From contig OZ023217.1 of NCBI GenBank assembly GCA_963995525.1, positions 19,312,770 through 19,376,769 on the forward strand: a stretch of 64,000 bases of DNA. Direction: 5' to 3'. The DNA comes from Escarpia spicata. Taxonomy: Eukaryota > Annelida > Polychaeta > Sabellida > Siboglinidae. The notes beneath the pieces are model-generated. The model worked only from the letters and a program-made list of their open reading frames with translations, had not been told where the DNA came from and made no database searches. Positions 34,059 through 45,900 of this stretch are shown piece by piece; the first letter of the stretch is position 1, and each line of letters opens with the position of its first letter. A program made the position numbers and the translations under genes.

Positions 34059-36410
34059 GACTTTTTAATAATGGTTCCATTGACCTTGAGACTTCCTTGA
34101 TTCTGAACAGATTGTTGTCACTTCTTGCAGGAGCCACTGAGATGCTGGTGCCTTTCTGACAGTACGACTATTTACAATACTACCTCGGCGTCGCGGGGCA
34201 AACAAGAAACAGAACACACAAACAATATTGTTTAACTTTTAATGAAACAGATATTCCGGAGCAATAGTATTGAAATAAAAGGTGTTTCATATTATACAAT
34301 TTCTGTCAACATTTTCATTGACATTTAGAGAACACCCAAGTCATCTGCAAACAGATGTGACCTGTGCTCAGAATGAGTTGAACCACATGGGGGATTATTG
34401 GCGAGTCCTGTTTCGACATTATTTTCTGTACATTACAAAAATATTCACCAAACAACTATTACTTCAAAAATTACTTTTGCAGACATTTATTGAGCTAGTA
34501 CTGAATTTTCCGGGAACATGGTAACGTAATAATAAAATATATTTCCATGAACATCAAAGTTACTTACGGCCTTGGATATGAGTATCAGCAAAGGTCATTG
34601 ACCTAGAATAACACATAATTCATAAGTGTAATTTTGTATGCTTTTTTAATGTTGCAAGTTACAATTCCAGTAAAATGTTGCTGCACAGCATTGCCAACAA
34701 TTAATTTTAGAGCCTGCACAAATTGCTATCTACAAGTTTACAATTTATCTGCTCCAGCAAGTTAACAGCTAAAGGAATTGAAAACAACACGAAATGCAAG
34801 TAATATTTATTATACATAGATATTCAGCAATTGGACCTTTTATATGGTCTGTGGTCTCTGACCCATTAACCTGCCATGGTCTGAACCATGTGGACCATTA
34901 ACACTTATGGTCCTTAGTGACTAGACCATCTTAATGAGTATACAATCTGGACCTTCGTAAATTGTATCTACAGTGTGGACCATTTGTTTCATGTTGATCT
35001 CCTAGGTCTGTCCCATGTAAACTTAACAACATGGTCCTTAATGAATGGACCATCTTGATTGGTTTGTAACATGTAGACCCTACGACTTGGTCCATATTCT
35101 ATGGAGTATCGACGCATTGGTTTTATGCGTTCAGTGCCATATCTGATCAGTGGACCATCTTGCACGGTTATACAAAGAACTTGCAGACCTCACATGGTCC
35201 GTACTGTGTTGACCTTCTAATGTTATCCATAACACATGGACCTTACATGGTCACAACCATGTGGACCATTGTTGTAGGTCTATACCATGAGGTCCAATGT
35301 CCTCACAAAACAGTTCAACTTGTAATGTGACTTTGTTGTCAGCTTTGCACAGTTCATCTCGAATGAGATGTCTTCGGCTGAAGTCGTTCCGAACATATCA
35401 GTGTCATATGTCATCATTTCCCGTTTGTCTCAATGAACACCCTTCGGTGAATGGCTGGCCGCTACAAAGATACATGATTACATAGATGTATAATCTTACA
35501 TGGGAATGGAAACAGATTATCTGCCAACTAAGCAGTAAACGTTTATCATAGCAAAGTAAATATGAATTGGGTTTTGGACTACATCTAAAATGAAACAATG
35601 TTTTTTTTAAAGAAAAACATAGTTGCTATGATGCATTTCAAAATAATATATTTGTAGCACTAATAAATGACATGTTGATAAACTTAGGTACTACCGTGGG
35701 TACTGAGAAAATATTCAGAATTACTAGTTCAGAATTTTGCTATGTAATGTAGACATCTGTTTGGTCAAAATATTTACTTTCCAAATCAATGTTAAGCTGC
35801 CATTGAGCATGAATTAAGAATACAGTAGCTGTAATTGTATCAGAAATTTAAAAAGCAATATTGTTACAATCAACCTTGAAGAGATTTCTAAATGGCTATT
35901 AGTTGTTGTAGCACTTAACATTAAAGAGAGGCCTTTTCCTAATGTTTGTATATTAATATAATGTTCTTAATTAGGACTGGAATAAATATGTTGAGGATAT
36001 ACTGCCCACCAAATTGCATTTAATCAGCCCGAAAGTGTTCACAATTTGAACTCTTCCACAAAGTGTAAACAAAATTTTCAGATTATAAACACTGGCAATA
36101 TAGTGGATGCTGTGTGGTTTAAAAAGCTTTTTGATGTTCAGCATGGTCAAGCGTGGTCACGACGTTCCCAACTTCACAACAACCAATTCTAAACTGCCTG
36201 TTAATATTACCACCTTGGCTGATTCCACGTTAAAGAACAAACAACCTCTCTTTAATGCAGTGAATGAGTAACAACAGATATTCCTGTCGTTGTCAGTCTT
36301 GCATGCACTGAACCTGCAAAAGAATGCTGTGTATGTGCGCACATTCATGTTTGCGTGCATGTGTGTGATTTTTTGCCCACCTGTAGACGACCTTGCCAAA
36401 GGTTTGACAC
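34059..36410. other. Unassigned stretch with a GGACC/GGTCC-rich segment
   Basis: Bases 34832-35300 contain more than 20 GGACC, AGACC, GGTCC or GGTCT words, mostly as TGGACCAT or ATGGTCC at irregular 15-30 base spacing. Outside this there is only AT-rich sequence. The ORFs at 34282-34524 and 35297-35485 have no recognisable domain. Confidence 0.5.
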
Positions 36411-36482
36411 TGCAGCACAGGATTCAAATCCAGGGTGTCTCGGTCGAGAGTCCAAAGCTCTAGTCACTGCACCACTGTGCTC
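36411..36482 (-). repeat. tRNA-derived SINE head
   Basis: On the minus strand this 72-base stretch mimics a tRNA: GCACAGTGGTGCAGTGACTA with GAGC (A box), and GATTTGAATCC (B box with one change). It shares GCAGCACAGGATTC with the element at 34-92. It is flanked by pyrimidine-rich low-complexity sequence (36484-36545). Confidence 0.5.
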
Positions 36483-37492
36483 TATTGTTCTCCCTTTCTG
36501 CTCTATCCATTCTCTCTTTCACCCTCTCACTCTCTCTTCTCTCAAGTGAAAATATTGCCTGTGTACATTCAGTCTCTACATCTGGAATACAATCATCAGT
36601 CTAATGTTGACACCTTTTAGCGTCCAAGCATTGTTAAAAATGCTTTCCAAAGGCAGGACTTACTTGGGAAGTTTTCAAGAAAGGAAGTGTATATTCACCT
36701 CATTTATGGCCTTATCTGCAGATTCCATCGTTTCAAATCACAAATGTACAGCTGCAACAGAAGAAATAAGTAAAGACATGTTATTAAACAAAACTGGCAT
36801 TACCACAATGACTGCATAAGACACTATATGTTTTCAGACACCCTAAAAATGTACAAAAATAATAATTTTCTGTACTCTGTTTCGAGAGAGGGAGGGAGTG
36901 AGGGAGAGATGAAGAGAGAGAGAGGAAGGGAGGGAGGGAGGGAGAGAGAGAGAGAGAGAGAGAAGGAACTGTCGATTATTTAAGGTGAAGTCTTTTTAAT
37001 AGTCCTGCCGCCAGACAACATAACCGTGCAGTGGAGTCTAACGTGCTCACTTACAAACATGGAAATCAGCCTTGGTCTTGGACTAAATCCAATAGACTTC
37101 GCTGACATTATGAAAATGACTCGGTGTGGTTGTGTAACAGGGAGTCCCTGTTACTGGGTGCGATGCATGTATCGAACTACCAGTTAGCATGCACCATCCT
37201 TCGCAAATTGACATGGCAGGAAAACTGTAACAACCGCTGAATGAAACAACATGCATCTCAGGGCTAATTACGCTCGCAAGAGCCCAGCCCTTTAAATTTA
37301 AACTTAACGGAAGAAGAAGAAGGTAGTCAACGTTTAGATAAATGATCGATGTGACCGACAGTGATGATGACAATGTGTGTGATGACACAATAAATCAATC
37401 GATTTGCATCTTCATAGGGCCGAAGACTGAGTCGAAGTAAGTTCACAATTGCTATATAAGTTATTATTGTTGACATTACGCGGACTGCAATA
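36483..37492. other. Low-complexity and unassigned sequence
   Basis: Includes a (GA)n/(GGGA)n purine tract at about 36889-36965. The ORF at 36604-36819 has no domain. No gene is recognised. Confidence 0.5.
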
Positions 37493-37686
37493 TGTCATTA
37501 ATTACGTTAGACAGTTTATATGGCGTGCGACACCGCAAGTCACGTGTCGAACCTTCGCGTAGTGGTGTGTCAGCTTGTAGAGTATTTGTATTATAGAGCA
37601 TTATGAATGCTCCCCATGGCTCTGTAATAAGGACAACTCCCAGGCTGTGCTGACGTGTCGAATAAAGGTTGGCGTAAGACATAACA
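37493..37686 (+). repeat. Probable 5' LTR of the outer gypsy element
   Basis: It begins TGTCATTAATTACG and ends AAGACATAACA, with an internal AATAAA (about 37662). It is followed at once by GTGGCGACGAGATGGG, a primer-binding-site-like sequence used by many metazoan gypsy elements. No 3' partner was found because the element's 3' end has been replaced by LINE sequence, so the left border is a guess. Confidence 0.5.
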
Positions 37687-37743
37687 GTGGCGACGAGATG
37701 GGATTAAACCAAGCTATAAGTGAGTGAACAATTAATACACATC

Positions 37744-38367
37744 ATGGCAGCGCCAGTTGGCTGTGTGGGTGAATTTGACAATTCAAAAGAGACATGGACG
37801 GCATACGTTGAAAGGTTGGAATCGTATTTCAACGTTAATGACATTGATGAACAAAAAAGGGCGCACTTGCTAATAAGCGTCATGAGAAGCGACACGTATG
37901 GGCTACTGAAAACGTTGACGGCACCTATAAAACCATCAACTAAGACATTCGCAGAATTAGTCAAAACACTTGCGGACCACCTAGATCCACAAACCACTGA
38001 AATGGGGGAACGTTTCCGTTTTGGCCGCCGATATCAACAAGAGGGTGAAAGTATCACCTCGTTCGTGGTTGAACTGCGGAGACTCGTTACATTGTGGTTA
38101 TGCAGCAAACCTGACGACAGCCTTAAGAGACCAGTTTGTGTTGGGTTTGCGATCGGAATCAACACAAAAGAAGCTGGTCAAAATCAAAGACCTAAGCCTG
38201 GAAACTGCCGTCGAAACAGCGAAGATAGACGAAACGGCTAGGCGTGACACCGAAGAACTACACAATAGCCACGGAGAGGCTAGTGCATCTGTTCACAAGC
38301 TGTATTCACGTCAGCAGCCACGCCAAGAAAGAGAGAGAACAGAGAAGAAATTACACATGCTACAGAT
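37744..38367 (+). pseudogene. Outer Ty3/gypsy element: gag, 5' part
   Basis: The ATG at 37744 opens a gag-like frame: WTAYVERLESYFNVNDI, RAHLLISVMRSDTYGLL, then FAELVKTLADHL and FRFGRRYQQEGESITSFVVE. Near 38085-38095 the frame shifts, and the capsid C-terminus (RDQFVLGLRSESTQKKLVKI) continues in another frame. At 38367 a second gypsy element interrupts it, exactly inside the first zinc-knuckle codons. The knuckle resumes at 42940. Confidence 0.85.
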
Positions 38368-38529
38368 TGTAGTGTTCAACTCTGTATAGTTCAATTACTT
38401 ACTAACTGAGTGACTAGTATCGCCACCTAGCGTATCGAGTTAGACTGAAGATCCGGGATAACTACATCCGGGCGGTTACAGTAAATAAACGTTTTCTCAA
38501 AGCTCTCAATAAACAGACTCAAAACATCA
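38368..38529 (+). repeat. 5' LTR of the nested gypsy element
   Basis: It starts TGTAGTGTTCAACTC and ends AAAACATCA, followed by a TTTGGCGACGAG primer-site-like sequence. It matches the 3' LTR base for base except one position (TTACTTAC against TTACTGAC). It is short (162 bp) for an LTR and contains AATAAA. TACAGAT is found on the outer side of both LTRs; because of shared bases the target duplication is 5 to 7 bp. Confidence 0.93.
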
Positions 38530-38586
38530 TATTTGGCGACGAGTGATGCAGGTGTGAACTTCGCAACAAAGTTAAGTACTGCAATA

Positions 38587-41349
38587 ATGTCCGATCTGCT
38601 AACGTATCCACACTTCGATGTTAGTGCAAGCGGTGACGTCGCAATTCGCTGGACCAAATGGGTCGCTCGCTTCAAAAATCTCATGACGGCGTGCAACATC
38701 ACGGACGACACACGTCAACGTGCACTACTGCTTCATTATGCGGGTGAAGAAACGCACGATATCTTCGACACGCTGCCTGTCGTCGCTGGTGACGAAAACG
38801 AACTTGACAAAGCAGTCAAAGCACTCACAACACACTTCGCTCCAAAGAGAAACCGCGAGTATGAAGTCTACAAGTTCAGACAGGCAAAGCAGGAGAAGGG
38901 GGAAGACATCACCGCGTACTACACGAGGCTGACGCAGCTTGCAAAAACGTGTGAGTTCTCCGATATCGACAGAGAAATCATGAGCCAGATCGTACAGAAC
39001 TGCGAGTCTAGTCGGCTTCGACGGAAGGCACTAAGTGACCCCGACATGACATTGACCAAACTGGTGGATGTCGCAAAGGTCATGGAACTGTCCGAGATGC
39101 AAGCCAAGGACATAGAACGCGTCAATCAGAACAGTCAGTCGGTGTCTGTCAACAAGATGTCAACCCACAAACCCACACAATCACAGTGGGTTACGAAACC
39201 GAAGGACGAGAATAACGTGTGCCGCAACTGTGCGCAGACATGGCCGCACCCTGGAGGGAGATCGTCCTGCCCTGCCGCTGGGAAGGAGTGTATGAACTGT
39301 CACAAGATGAATCACTTCGCTTCATGCTGCCTGTCTAGACCAACAACTCGCAGACCGACGAAAACGGAGAAACGTAAACAGAACACGCATAAACCACAGA
39401 GACGAGGTGTACACATCGTTGCGGCTGAAGACAGTTCGAGTGATGACGCGTGTGTCTACAAACTATCACTGTGCAACGTCGGTGTCAACAAACGCGATGC
39501 ACGTCCACACTTCATTGTCAATGTCAACGGCCACGAACTGAACGTCATTGCTGACTCGGGAGCTGAAATCAACATCATCGATGAATGCGACTATGCCACG
39601 ATGACACCGCAACCGCAGCTGAGCCGCGATGACACGAAGATCTTCCCGTACGGATCTGCAAAGCCACTTCCTGTCAAGGGTATCTTCACGGCCACTGTGA
39701 AATATGCAACACAGCAAAGTGACGAACTGTTCTATGTTGTAGCGGGCTCAGGTGGCTCACTTCTAGGATGGAAGACGTCAAAGCGACTTCATCTGGTACG
39801 AGTCGTGCAACCGCTATCGACCAACCAGCCACAGGCTACAGCTATCGATCGCTTAGTCTCCGAGTATGACGACATTTTCCAAGGTCTCGGTCAACTAAAG
39901 GATTTCAAAGTGAAATTACACGTCGACGAGACGGTGCAACCTGTTGCGCAACCACACAGGAGGATCCCGTTTCACGTCAGGCAGCAACTGGAACAGGAGT
40001 TGAAGCGAGACGAGGAACTCGGCGTCATCGAGCGCGTCGAGGGGGCAACGCCCTGGGTATCGCCATTTGTTGTAGTACCGAAACCGAAAAGTAAAGGTCA
40101 GTTCCGGGTGTGTGTCGACATGCGCCAAGCGAATCAGGCGATCACGCGAGAACGTCACATCACGCCGACCATCAACGAGCTTGTAAACGACCTCAACGGT
40201 GCAGCTGTGTTCAGCAAACGCGACTTGAACCAAGGCTACAATCAGCTGGAACTCGAACCGTCATCGCGACCTATCACCACTTTCTCAACGCACATCGGTC
40301 TGTGGAGATATAAACGTCTCAATTTCGGTGTATCTAGTGCAGCCGAAGTGTTCCAGAATGCCATTCGCGAAACACTAAGTGGCATATCCGGTGCGATCAA
40401 CATCAGCGATGACATTCTCGTGTTCGGCGCAACGCAGAAGGAGCACGATCAGCACCTGAAGGCGACGTTCCAACGACTGCGCGAACATGGTATCACGCTG
40501 AACAAAAATAAATGCTCTTACAACAAGGGCACGCTTGAGTTCTTCGGGTATGTCTTCTCCCGAGGAGGACTCTCTGCTGATCCAAAGAAGGTGTCAGTGA
40601 TCCAGAATCTCGACACTCCGTCAAACGCAACGCAGGTCAGAAGTCTTCTCGGCATGTCCAACTTCTGTGCGAGATTCATCCCCGGTTACGCGACGATGAC
40701 GCAACCTCTACGAGAGTTGACGAAGAAAGATGCGCTTTGGAACTGGACGGATGAGTGCAGCACGTCTCTCGCCTCTATACGTCAATCGCTATCGAAGGCG
40801 CCGGTGCTGGCGTACTTTGATGAGCGAAAGAAAACGGAAATCTACGTGGACGCCAGTCCTGTCGGCCTTGGCGCAATCCTCACACAGAGTGCCGAGTCAG
40901 ACGAGCGTGTCATCGCGTACGGCAGTCGTGCGCTAACCGCCGTGGAACAGAGGTACTCCCAGACCGAACGCGAGGCGCTGGCCGTCGTATGGGCCTGTGA
41001 ACACTTTCACCTATACGTCTACGGTCAACCGGTCGTGGTATTCACTGACCACAAACCGCTAGTGTTGATCTACGGCAACCCAAAGTCTCAACCAACAGCA
41101 CGCATCGAGCGGTGGGCAATCAGGCTGCAGCCCTACAACGCCACCGTGGTCTACCGTCCGGGGTCAGATAACCCTGCAGACTTCTTGTCACGACACCCAT
41201 GCCAACAAACGCATCAGACTTCCCGTGAAGAGAAGGTCGCTGAGGAGTTCATCGATTACATCTCGATCAACTCCGTGCCGAAAGCGATGTCGATCGAACA
41301 AGTGCGATGCGCAACAATGGCTGACGGGACACTACAAGCTGTAGTGTAA
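38587..41349 (+). CDS. Nested gypsy Gag-Pol, first frame (gag, protease, RT, RNase H)
   Basis: The first ATG in the long frame is at 38587. Order seen: capsid-like region; a Cys/His region ending in the knuckle CMNCHKMNHFASCC; retropepsin with the DSG active site (VIADSGAEINII); reverse transcriptase with VCVDMRQAN, FSKRDLNQGYNQL and the catalytic NISDDILVF, where SDD replaces the usual YxDD; RNase H starting EIYVDASPVGLGAIL and including TDHKPL. It ends at TAA 41347-41349 in the linker before integrase. Gag and pol share one frame, so no gag-pol shift is needed. The product would replicate the element by reverse transcription in cytoplasmic particles. Confidence 0.9.
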   Translation: MSDLLTYPHFDVSASGDVAIRWTKWVARFKNLMTACNITDDTRQRALLLHYAGEETHDIFDTLPVVAGDENELDKAVKALTTHFAPKRNREYEVYKFRQAKQEKGEDITAYYTRLTQLAKTCEFSDIDREIMSQIVQNCESSRLRRKALSDPDMTLTKLVDVAKVMELSEMQAKDIERVNQNSQSVSVNKMSTHKPTQSQWVTKPKDENNVCRNCAQTWPHPGGRSSCPAAGKECMNCHKMNHFASCCLSRPTTRRPTKTEKRKQNTHKPQRRGVHIVAAEDSSSDDACVYKLSLCNVGVNKRDARPHFIVNVNGHELNVIADSGAEINIIDECDYATMTPQPQLSRDDTKIFPYGSAKPLPVKGIFTATVKYATQQSDELFYVVAGSGGSLLGWKTSKRLHLVRVVQPLSTNQPQATAIDRLVSEYDDIFQGLGQLKDFKVKLHVDETVQPVAQPHRRIPFHVRQQLEQELKRDEELGVIERVEGATPWVSPFVVVPKPKSKGQFRVCVDMRQANQAITRERHITPTINELVNDLNGAAVFSKRDLNQGYNQLELEPSSRPITTFSTHIGLWRYKRLNFGVSSAAEVFQNAIRETLSGISGAINISDDILVFGATQKEHDQHLKATFQRLREHGITLNKNKCSYNKGTLEFFGYVFSRGGLSADPKKVSVIQNLDTPSNATQVRSLLGMSNFCARFIPGYATMTQPLRELTKKDALWNWTDECSTSLASIRQSLSKAPVLAYFDERKKTEIYVDASPVGLGAILTQSAESDERVIAYGSRALTAVEQRYSQTEREALAVVWACEHFHLYVYGQPVVVFTDHKPLVLIYGNPKSQPTARIERWAIRLQPYNATVVYRPGSDNPADFLSRHPCQQTHQTSREEKVAEEFIDYISINSVPKAMSIEQVRCATMADGTLQAVV

Positions 41350-42610
41350 GCCTGGAAAATGGCAGCAAAACTGGTCAGACAAGGTAGACGTCGAGTCGTA
41401 CAAGTCCTACCAAATGCTGAAGAACGAGCTGACGACCACAGCTGACGGTGACACCATTCTTCGTGGTCATCGGTTGGCCATCCCCGCAACACTGCAGAAA
41501 TGCGCGGTCGACCTTGCCCACGAAGGTCATCAGGGAATCGTGAAGACAAAAGCATTGCTGCGAGAAAAGATTTGGTTCCCCGGCATCGACAAGATGGTCG
41601 AACGTCGTGTCAAATCATGCATTGCGTGTCAAGCGTCTGTGCCAGAGGTCAAACGTGAACCTTTGCAGATGAGTCCACTACCCACAGCGCCCTGGACAGA
41701 AATCAGCGCAGATTTCGCAGAACTACCCATGGGACAATACTTGCTGGTCTTAATGGACGATTACTCAAGATTCCCGATCGTTGAAATCGTATCGTCAACA
41801 TCGGCAAACGTGGTGATCCCTCGTTTTGACAAAGTATTGTCAGAGTATGGTACGCCCGACACATTTCGAACGGACAACGGTCCACCGTTTAACAGTCGTG
41901 ACTTTGCAAACTTTGCTTCAGATCTCGGTTTCCGCCACAGGAAGATCACTCCGTACTGGCCGCGAGCGAACGCCGAAGTCGAGCGTTTCATGCGAACGGT
42001 GAAGAAAGTCATCAAAACATCTATCTGTGAGCAGAAAGACTGGAGAGCCGAGATGAATCGGTTCCTTCGCAACTATCGCGCAACTCCACATGCGACAACC
42101 GGATCTCCTCCAGCAACACTTCTACACGGACGATGGATGAAGGTCAAGTTGCCACAAACGACACCTGAGCCGTTCAACAGGAAGGACGTACAACAACGCG
42201 ACCAGAACAACAAAGCGAAGATGAAACGTGCAGCTGACGACAAAGCGTACGTCAAGCCGTCGACCATCAAGGAAGGTGACGCGGTCATCATCAAACCGCC
42301 GATGAGGAGGCGCAAAATCGACCCAGTGTATGATCCACGTCCGTACCACGTCACACACGTCAAAGGTTCCATGGTCACTGCGCAGCGTGGAACGCATCGA
42401 GTGACGCGAAATTCGTCATTCTTCAAACACGTCACGAGCGACGTAGTCGAATCGGAAGATGAGTCGAGCTGGGATGATGACATCAGCACCGGTGACATCG
42501 GTGACGCCGAAGATCAGCAAATCCTGCCTGATGACGTCGACGAGATGCCTCGCTATCCAGCTCGCATGCGCAATCGCCCGCGACATCTCGACGACTACGA
42601 TGTGTACTAA
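41348..42610 (+). CDS. Nested gypsy integrase frame
   Basis: The frame is open from 41348, directly over the preceding stop, one base out of register. It shows the H-H-C-C zinc domain (DLAHEGHQGIVKTK to CIACQ), then the DDE core: ISADFAELPM, FRTDNGPPFNS, NAEVERFMRTV. It ends with a basic GPY/F-type C-terminal region and an acidic tail. With no ATG near its start, it would be made by frameshifting, or is disabled by a one-base change. An ATG occurs at 41414. Confidence 0.88.
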   Translation, partial: KPGKWQQNWSDKVDVESYKSYQMLKNELTTTADGDTILRGHRLAIPATLQKCAVDLAHEGHQGIVKTKALLREKIWFPGIDKMVERRVKSCIACQASVPEVKREPLQMSPLPTAPWTEISADFAELPMGQYLLVLMDDYSRFPIVEIVSSTSANVVIPRFDKVLSEYGTPDTFRTDNGPPFNSRDFANFASDLGFRHRKITPYWPRANAEVERFMRTVKKVIKTSICEQKDWRAEMNRFLRNYRATPHATTGSPPATLLHGRWMKVKLPQTTPEPFNRKDVQQRDQNNKAKMKRAADDKAYVKPSTIKEGDAVIIKPPMRRRKIDPVYDPRPYHVTHVKGSMVTAQRGTHRVTRNSSFFKHVTSDVVESEDESSWDDDISTGDIGDAEDQQILPDDVDEMPRYPARMRNRPRHLDDYDVY

Positions 42611-42777
42611 TTCGTATCACTAACATAATAATGCCTTGTCATACAGACACTACCCATAACAATGTTGTAGTCTGGCTAGTAATTTTGTCTATGCAAGGAC
42701 ACTATGTAATCGGGCCTATGCATTTTTACTAATGTGTTTTTTTCTGAACGCTATCTTTTATCCAGTTTGGGGAGGGA

Positions 42778-42939
42778 TGTAGTGTTCAACTCTGTATAGT
42801 TCAATTACTGACTAACTGAGTGACTAGTATCGCCACCTAGCGTATCGAGTTAGACTGAAGATCCGGGATAACTACATCCGGGCGGTTACAGTAAATAAAC
42901 GTTTTCTCAAAGCTCTCAATAAACAGACTCAAAACATCA
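42778..42939 (+). repeat. 3' LTR of the nested gypsy element
   Basis: Identical to the 5' LTR except one base. It is preceded by the purine-rich GTTTGGGGAGGGA, a good polypurine tract for plus-strand priming. Confidence 0.93.
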
Positions 42940-45900
42940 TACAGATGTAATGGGCGGGGACACAGGTCGGACGATTGTCGCTTCAGAGACGAAATCTGCC
43001 ACGGCTGTGGGAAACATGGCCACATCAAGGCTGTGTGTCGGTCTGGTGACAGAAACAAACGCTACAATAAAAGCAAAAGGGTGAACCAAATGTCAGCTGC
43101 CAAAAGTAGTAGTAACGGTAGTGACGACAGTGAGTGGAGTGATGGGTTGGACACCCTAAATGCGGTCCACCAGTTAACAAAACCAAAGACCAGAACTGAC
43201 ACAATTTGGATGACACTGCGGGTAGCCGGACAATCACTCAAAATGGAGGTTGATACTGGGTCGGCATACTCAGTAATCCCACACCATGTGTACAAGGAAA
43301 TGTTCAAGAAGCATGAACTTCAGCCTACACCGGCAACTCTCCGAACCTACATGGGGGAGTTAGTTGTTCCCGAGGGAAAGCTTCGTGTCCAGGTCAAGTA
43401 CAAGAAGCAGAAGGTGAAGCTGGACTTGTACGTTATCAAAGGCGGTCGACAAGTGCTGTTCGGTCGTGACTGATTTTGGGAGATCAAGCTCGACTGGGGA
43501 GAAATTCACTCCCTGAAGTCATGGCATGGGACTGACAAGGACATTTCTCCGAAGGATGCCAATAAGCAAGTTCAACGGCTGCTGGCAAAGTATGAGTTGT
43601 TAAGCACGGACAACTTAGGGACATTGAAAGGTGTGAAAGCCACTCACCGTAGAGGCAGACGCTCAACCGAAGTTCTGCAGGCCACGAAGCGTGCCTTATG
43701 CGATCAAACCATACTTTGAGAAGGAGCTAGAAAGGCTCCAGAAAGAAGGAATGGTATCAGCTGTCGAGTATAGCCAGTGGGCATCAGGAGTGGTACCGGT
43801 GGCGAAACGAGATACCAAGGATGTACGTCTCTGTGGAGACTATAAAGTGACACTCAACCCGGGAAGATAAATATCCGCTACCACGCATCGAAGATATTTT
43901 CGCAAAGATGGCCGGAGGTAAGAGGTTCAGCAAAATTGACCTCAAGAATGCTTACCTGCAGATGGAGGTAGAAGAGGACTCTAAACAATACCTCACAATC
44001 AACACGCACAAGGGCCTGTTTAAGTATAATAGGTTGCCGTTCGGGATCAAGACGGCACCCTCGATATGGCAGAGAGCAATGGAGCAGACTTTACAAGGAA
44101 TCCCTGGCGTGGAGGTGATGTTGGATGATATCATTGTCACGGGGAAGTCTGACACTGAGCATCTGGAAAACCTGGAAGCAGTATTCAAGAGGCTGGCAGA
44201 GAAGGATCTGCGGATCAATGTGAAGAAGTGCCGGTTCTTCATGGAACGGATCGAGTACTGTGGCCACGAGATTGATCACGAGGGTCTGCACAAGACAAAG
44301 GCAAAAATAAAAGCCGTGTAGAAGGCACCACGCCCCTAAGATGTTAGTAGTTTAAAAGAATTCCTTGGGCTGGTGAATTACTACCACAGGTTTTTACCCA
44401 ACCTGGCCAGTGTATTGCATCCCCTAAACCAGTTACTAGAGAAGGATCAGGAATGGATGTGGTCAAAGGAGTGTGAACAAGCGTTCGGTGAAGCAAAGAG
44501 ACTGATCACATCGGAACAAGTTCTCGTCCACTACGATCCGAACTTGCCCATCAGAATAGCGTGCGATGCATCTGGATATGGGTTAGGGGCCGTACTTAGT
44601 CATACGATGCCAGATGGGTTGGAGAGACGTGTCGCGTTCGCTTCGCGAACTTTAAACAAGGTTGAACGGAATTACAGCCAGATAGACAACGAAGCACTGG
44701 GACTCGTGTGGGGAGTCAGGAAGTTCCACCAATACCTATTTGGAAGACGATTCACGCTGGTGACGGATCACCAACCCCTCACAGCTATCTTTCATCCAGG
44801 GAAGAGTATTCCAGCAATGACGGCCGCACGAATGCAACGATATGCCCTACAACTAGCAGCACATGACTATGAGATAGTCTACAAAAGCTCTTTGAAACAC
44901 GCAAATGCAGACGGACTTTCGAGGTTACCATTGAAAACGGGGAAGACACACCTTGATGTGGTGGAGATGTTCTACATGGACCACATGGAAACCCTTCCTG
45001 TCACGGCAGCAAACATCAAGACAGAGTCCAGAAAGGACCCAGTCATGTCAAAAGTTCTGGAGAGAACCCAGCAAGGATGGCCGACGATCAGTCCAGAGGG
45101 ACTTGAACCATTCTTTGCCAAGCGCTAAGAGCTGAGTGTATTCCACGGATGCGTTATGTGGGGAATACGCGTCCTAGTGCCACAGAAGTTGCGCAGTCAA
45201 ATCCTTCAGGAGTTACACGATGGACATGTCGGGGTTGTAAAAATGAAGGGACTGGTTCGTAGCTACGTTTGGTGGCCTGGGATAGATACAGATATAGAAT
45301 CCCTGGCACGGAAATGTCAAGGCTGCCAGAGAGTCCAGTTTGAAGCGCCTACCGTGCCACTACACCCGTGGGAATGGCCTGCAAAGCCATGGCAGCGTAT
45401 CCATGTAGATTACGCTGGACCGTTTATGGGACGGACGTTCTTAATAGCGGTCGACGCACATAGCAAATGGCCTGAGGTACCAACAACAGCCTCAGCATCA
45501 TCAGAAAGAACCGTAGAACTGTTACGAGATGTGTTTGCAAGGTACGGTCTTCCAGAACACTTGCACAGTGACAACGGAAGTCAATTCACAAGCGAAGTTT
45601 TCCGAAACTTCATGAAAGCAAACAACATAAGGCACACATTTTCGGCACCCTACCACCCTGCTACCAACGGGCAGGTGGAACGCTTTGTTCAGACATTTAA
45701 ACAAGCCATGCGATCAGCGAGAGGTGACTCGGGTGCTGTGAAACGACACCTGGTCAGATTTCTGTTTGCCTACAGAAACGCACCACATGCAACAACATGT
45801 GAATCTCCGGCGATGTTACTGATGGGTCGAGCCCTACGAACAAGATTAGATGCCATACGACCAAACACGAGGAAGACGGTGGAGAATCGTCAGGCCAAGA

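Larger units (their letters stand above)
38368..42939 (+). mobile_element. Complete nested Ty3/gypsy retrotransposon, 4.57 kb
   Basis: Both 162-bp LTRs, one mismatch apart, enclose gag-protease-RT-RNase H and integrase frames in the usual gypsy order. It sits inside the gag of an older gypsy element. LTR near-identity and nearly open frames mark it as a recent arrival. The only evident coding defect is a frame change between RNase H and integrase at about 41347. Confidence 0.93.
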
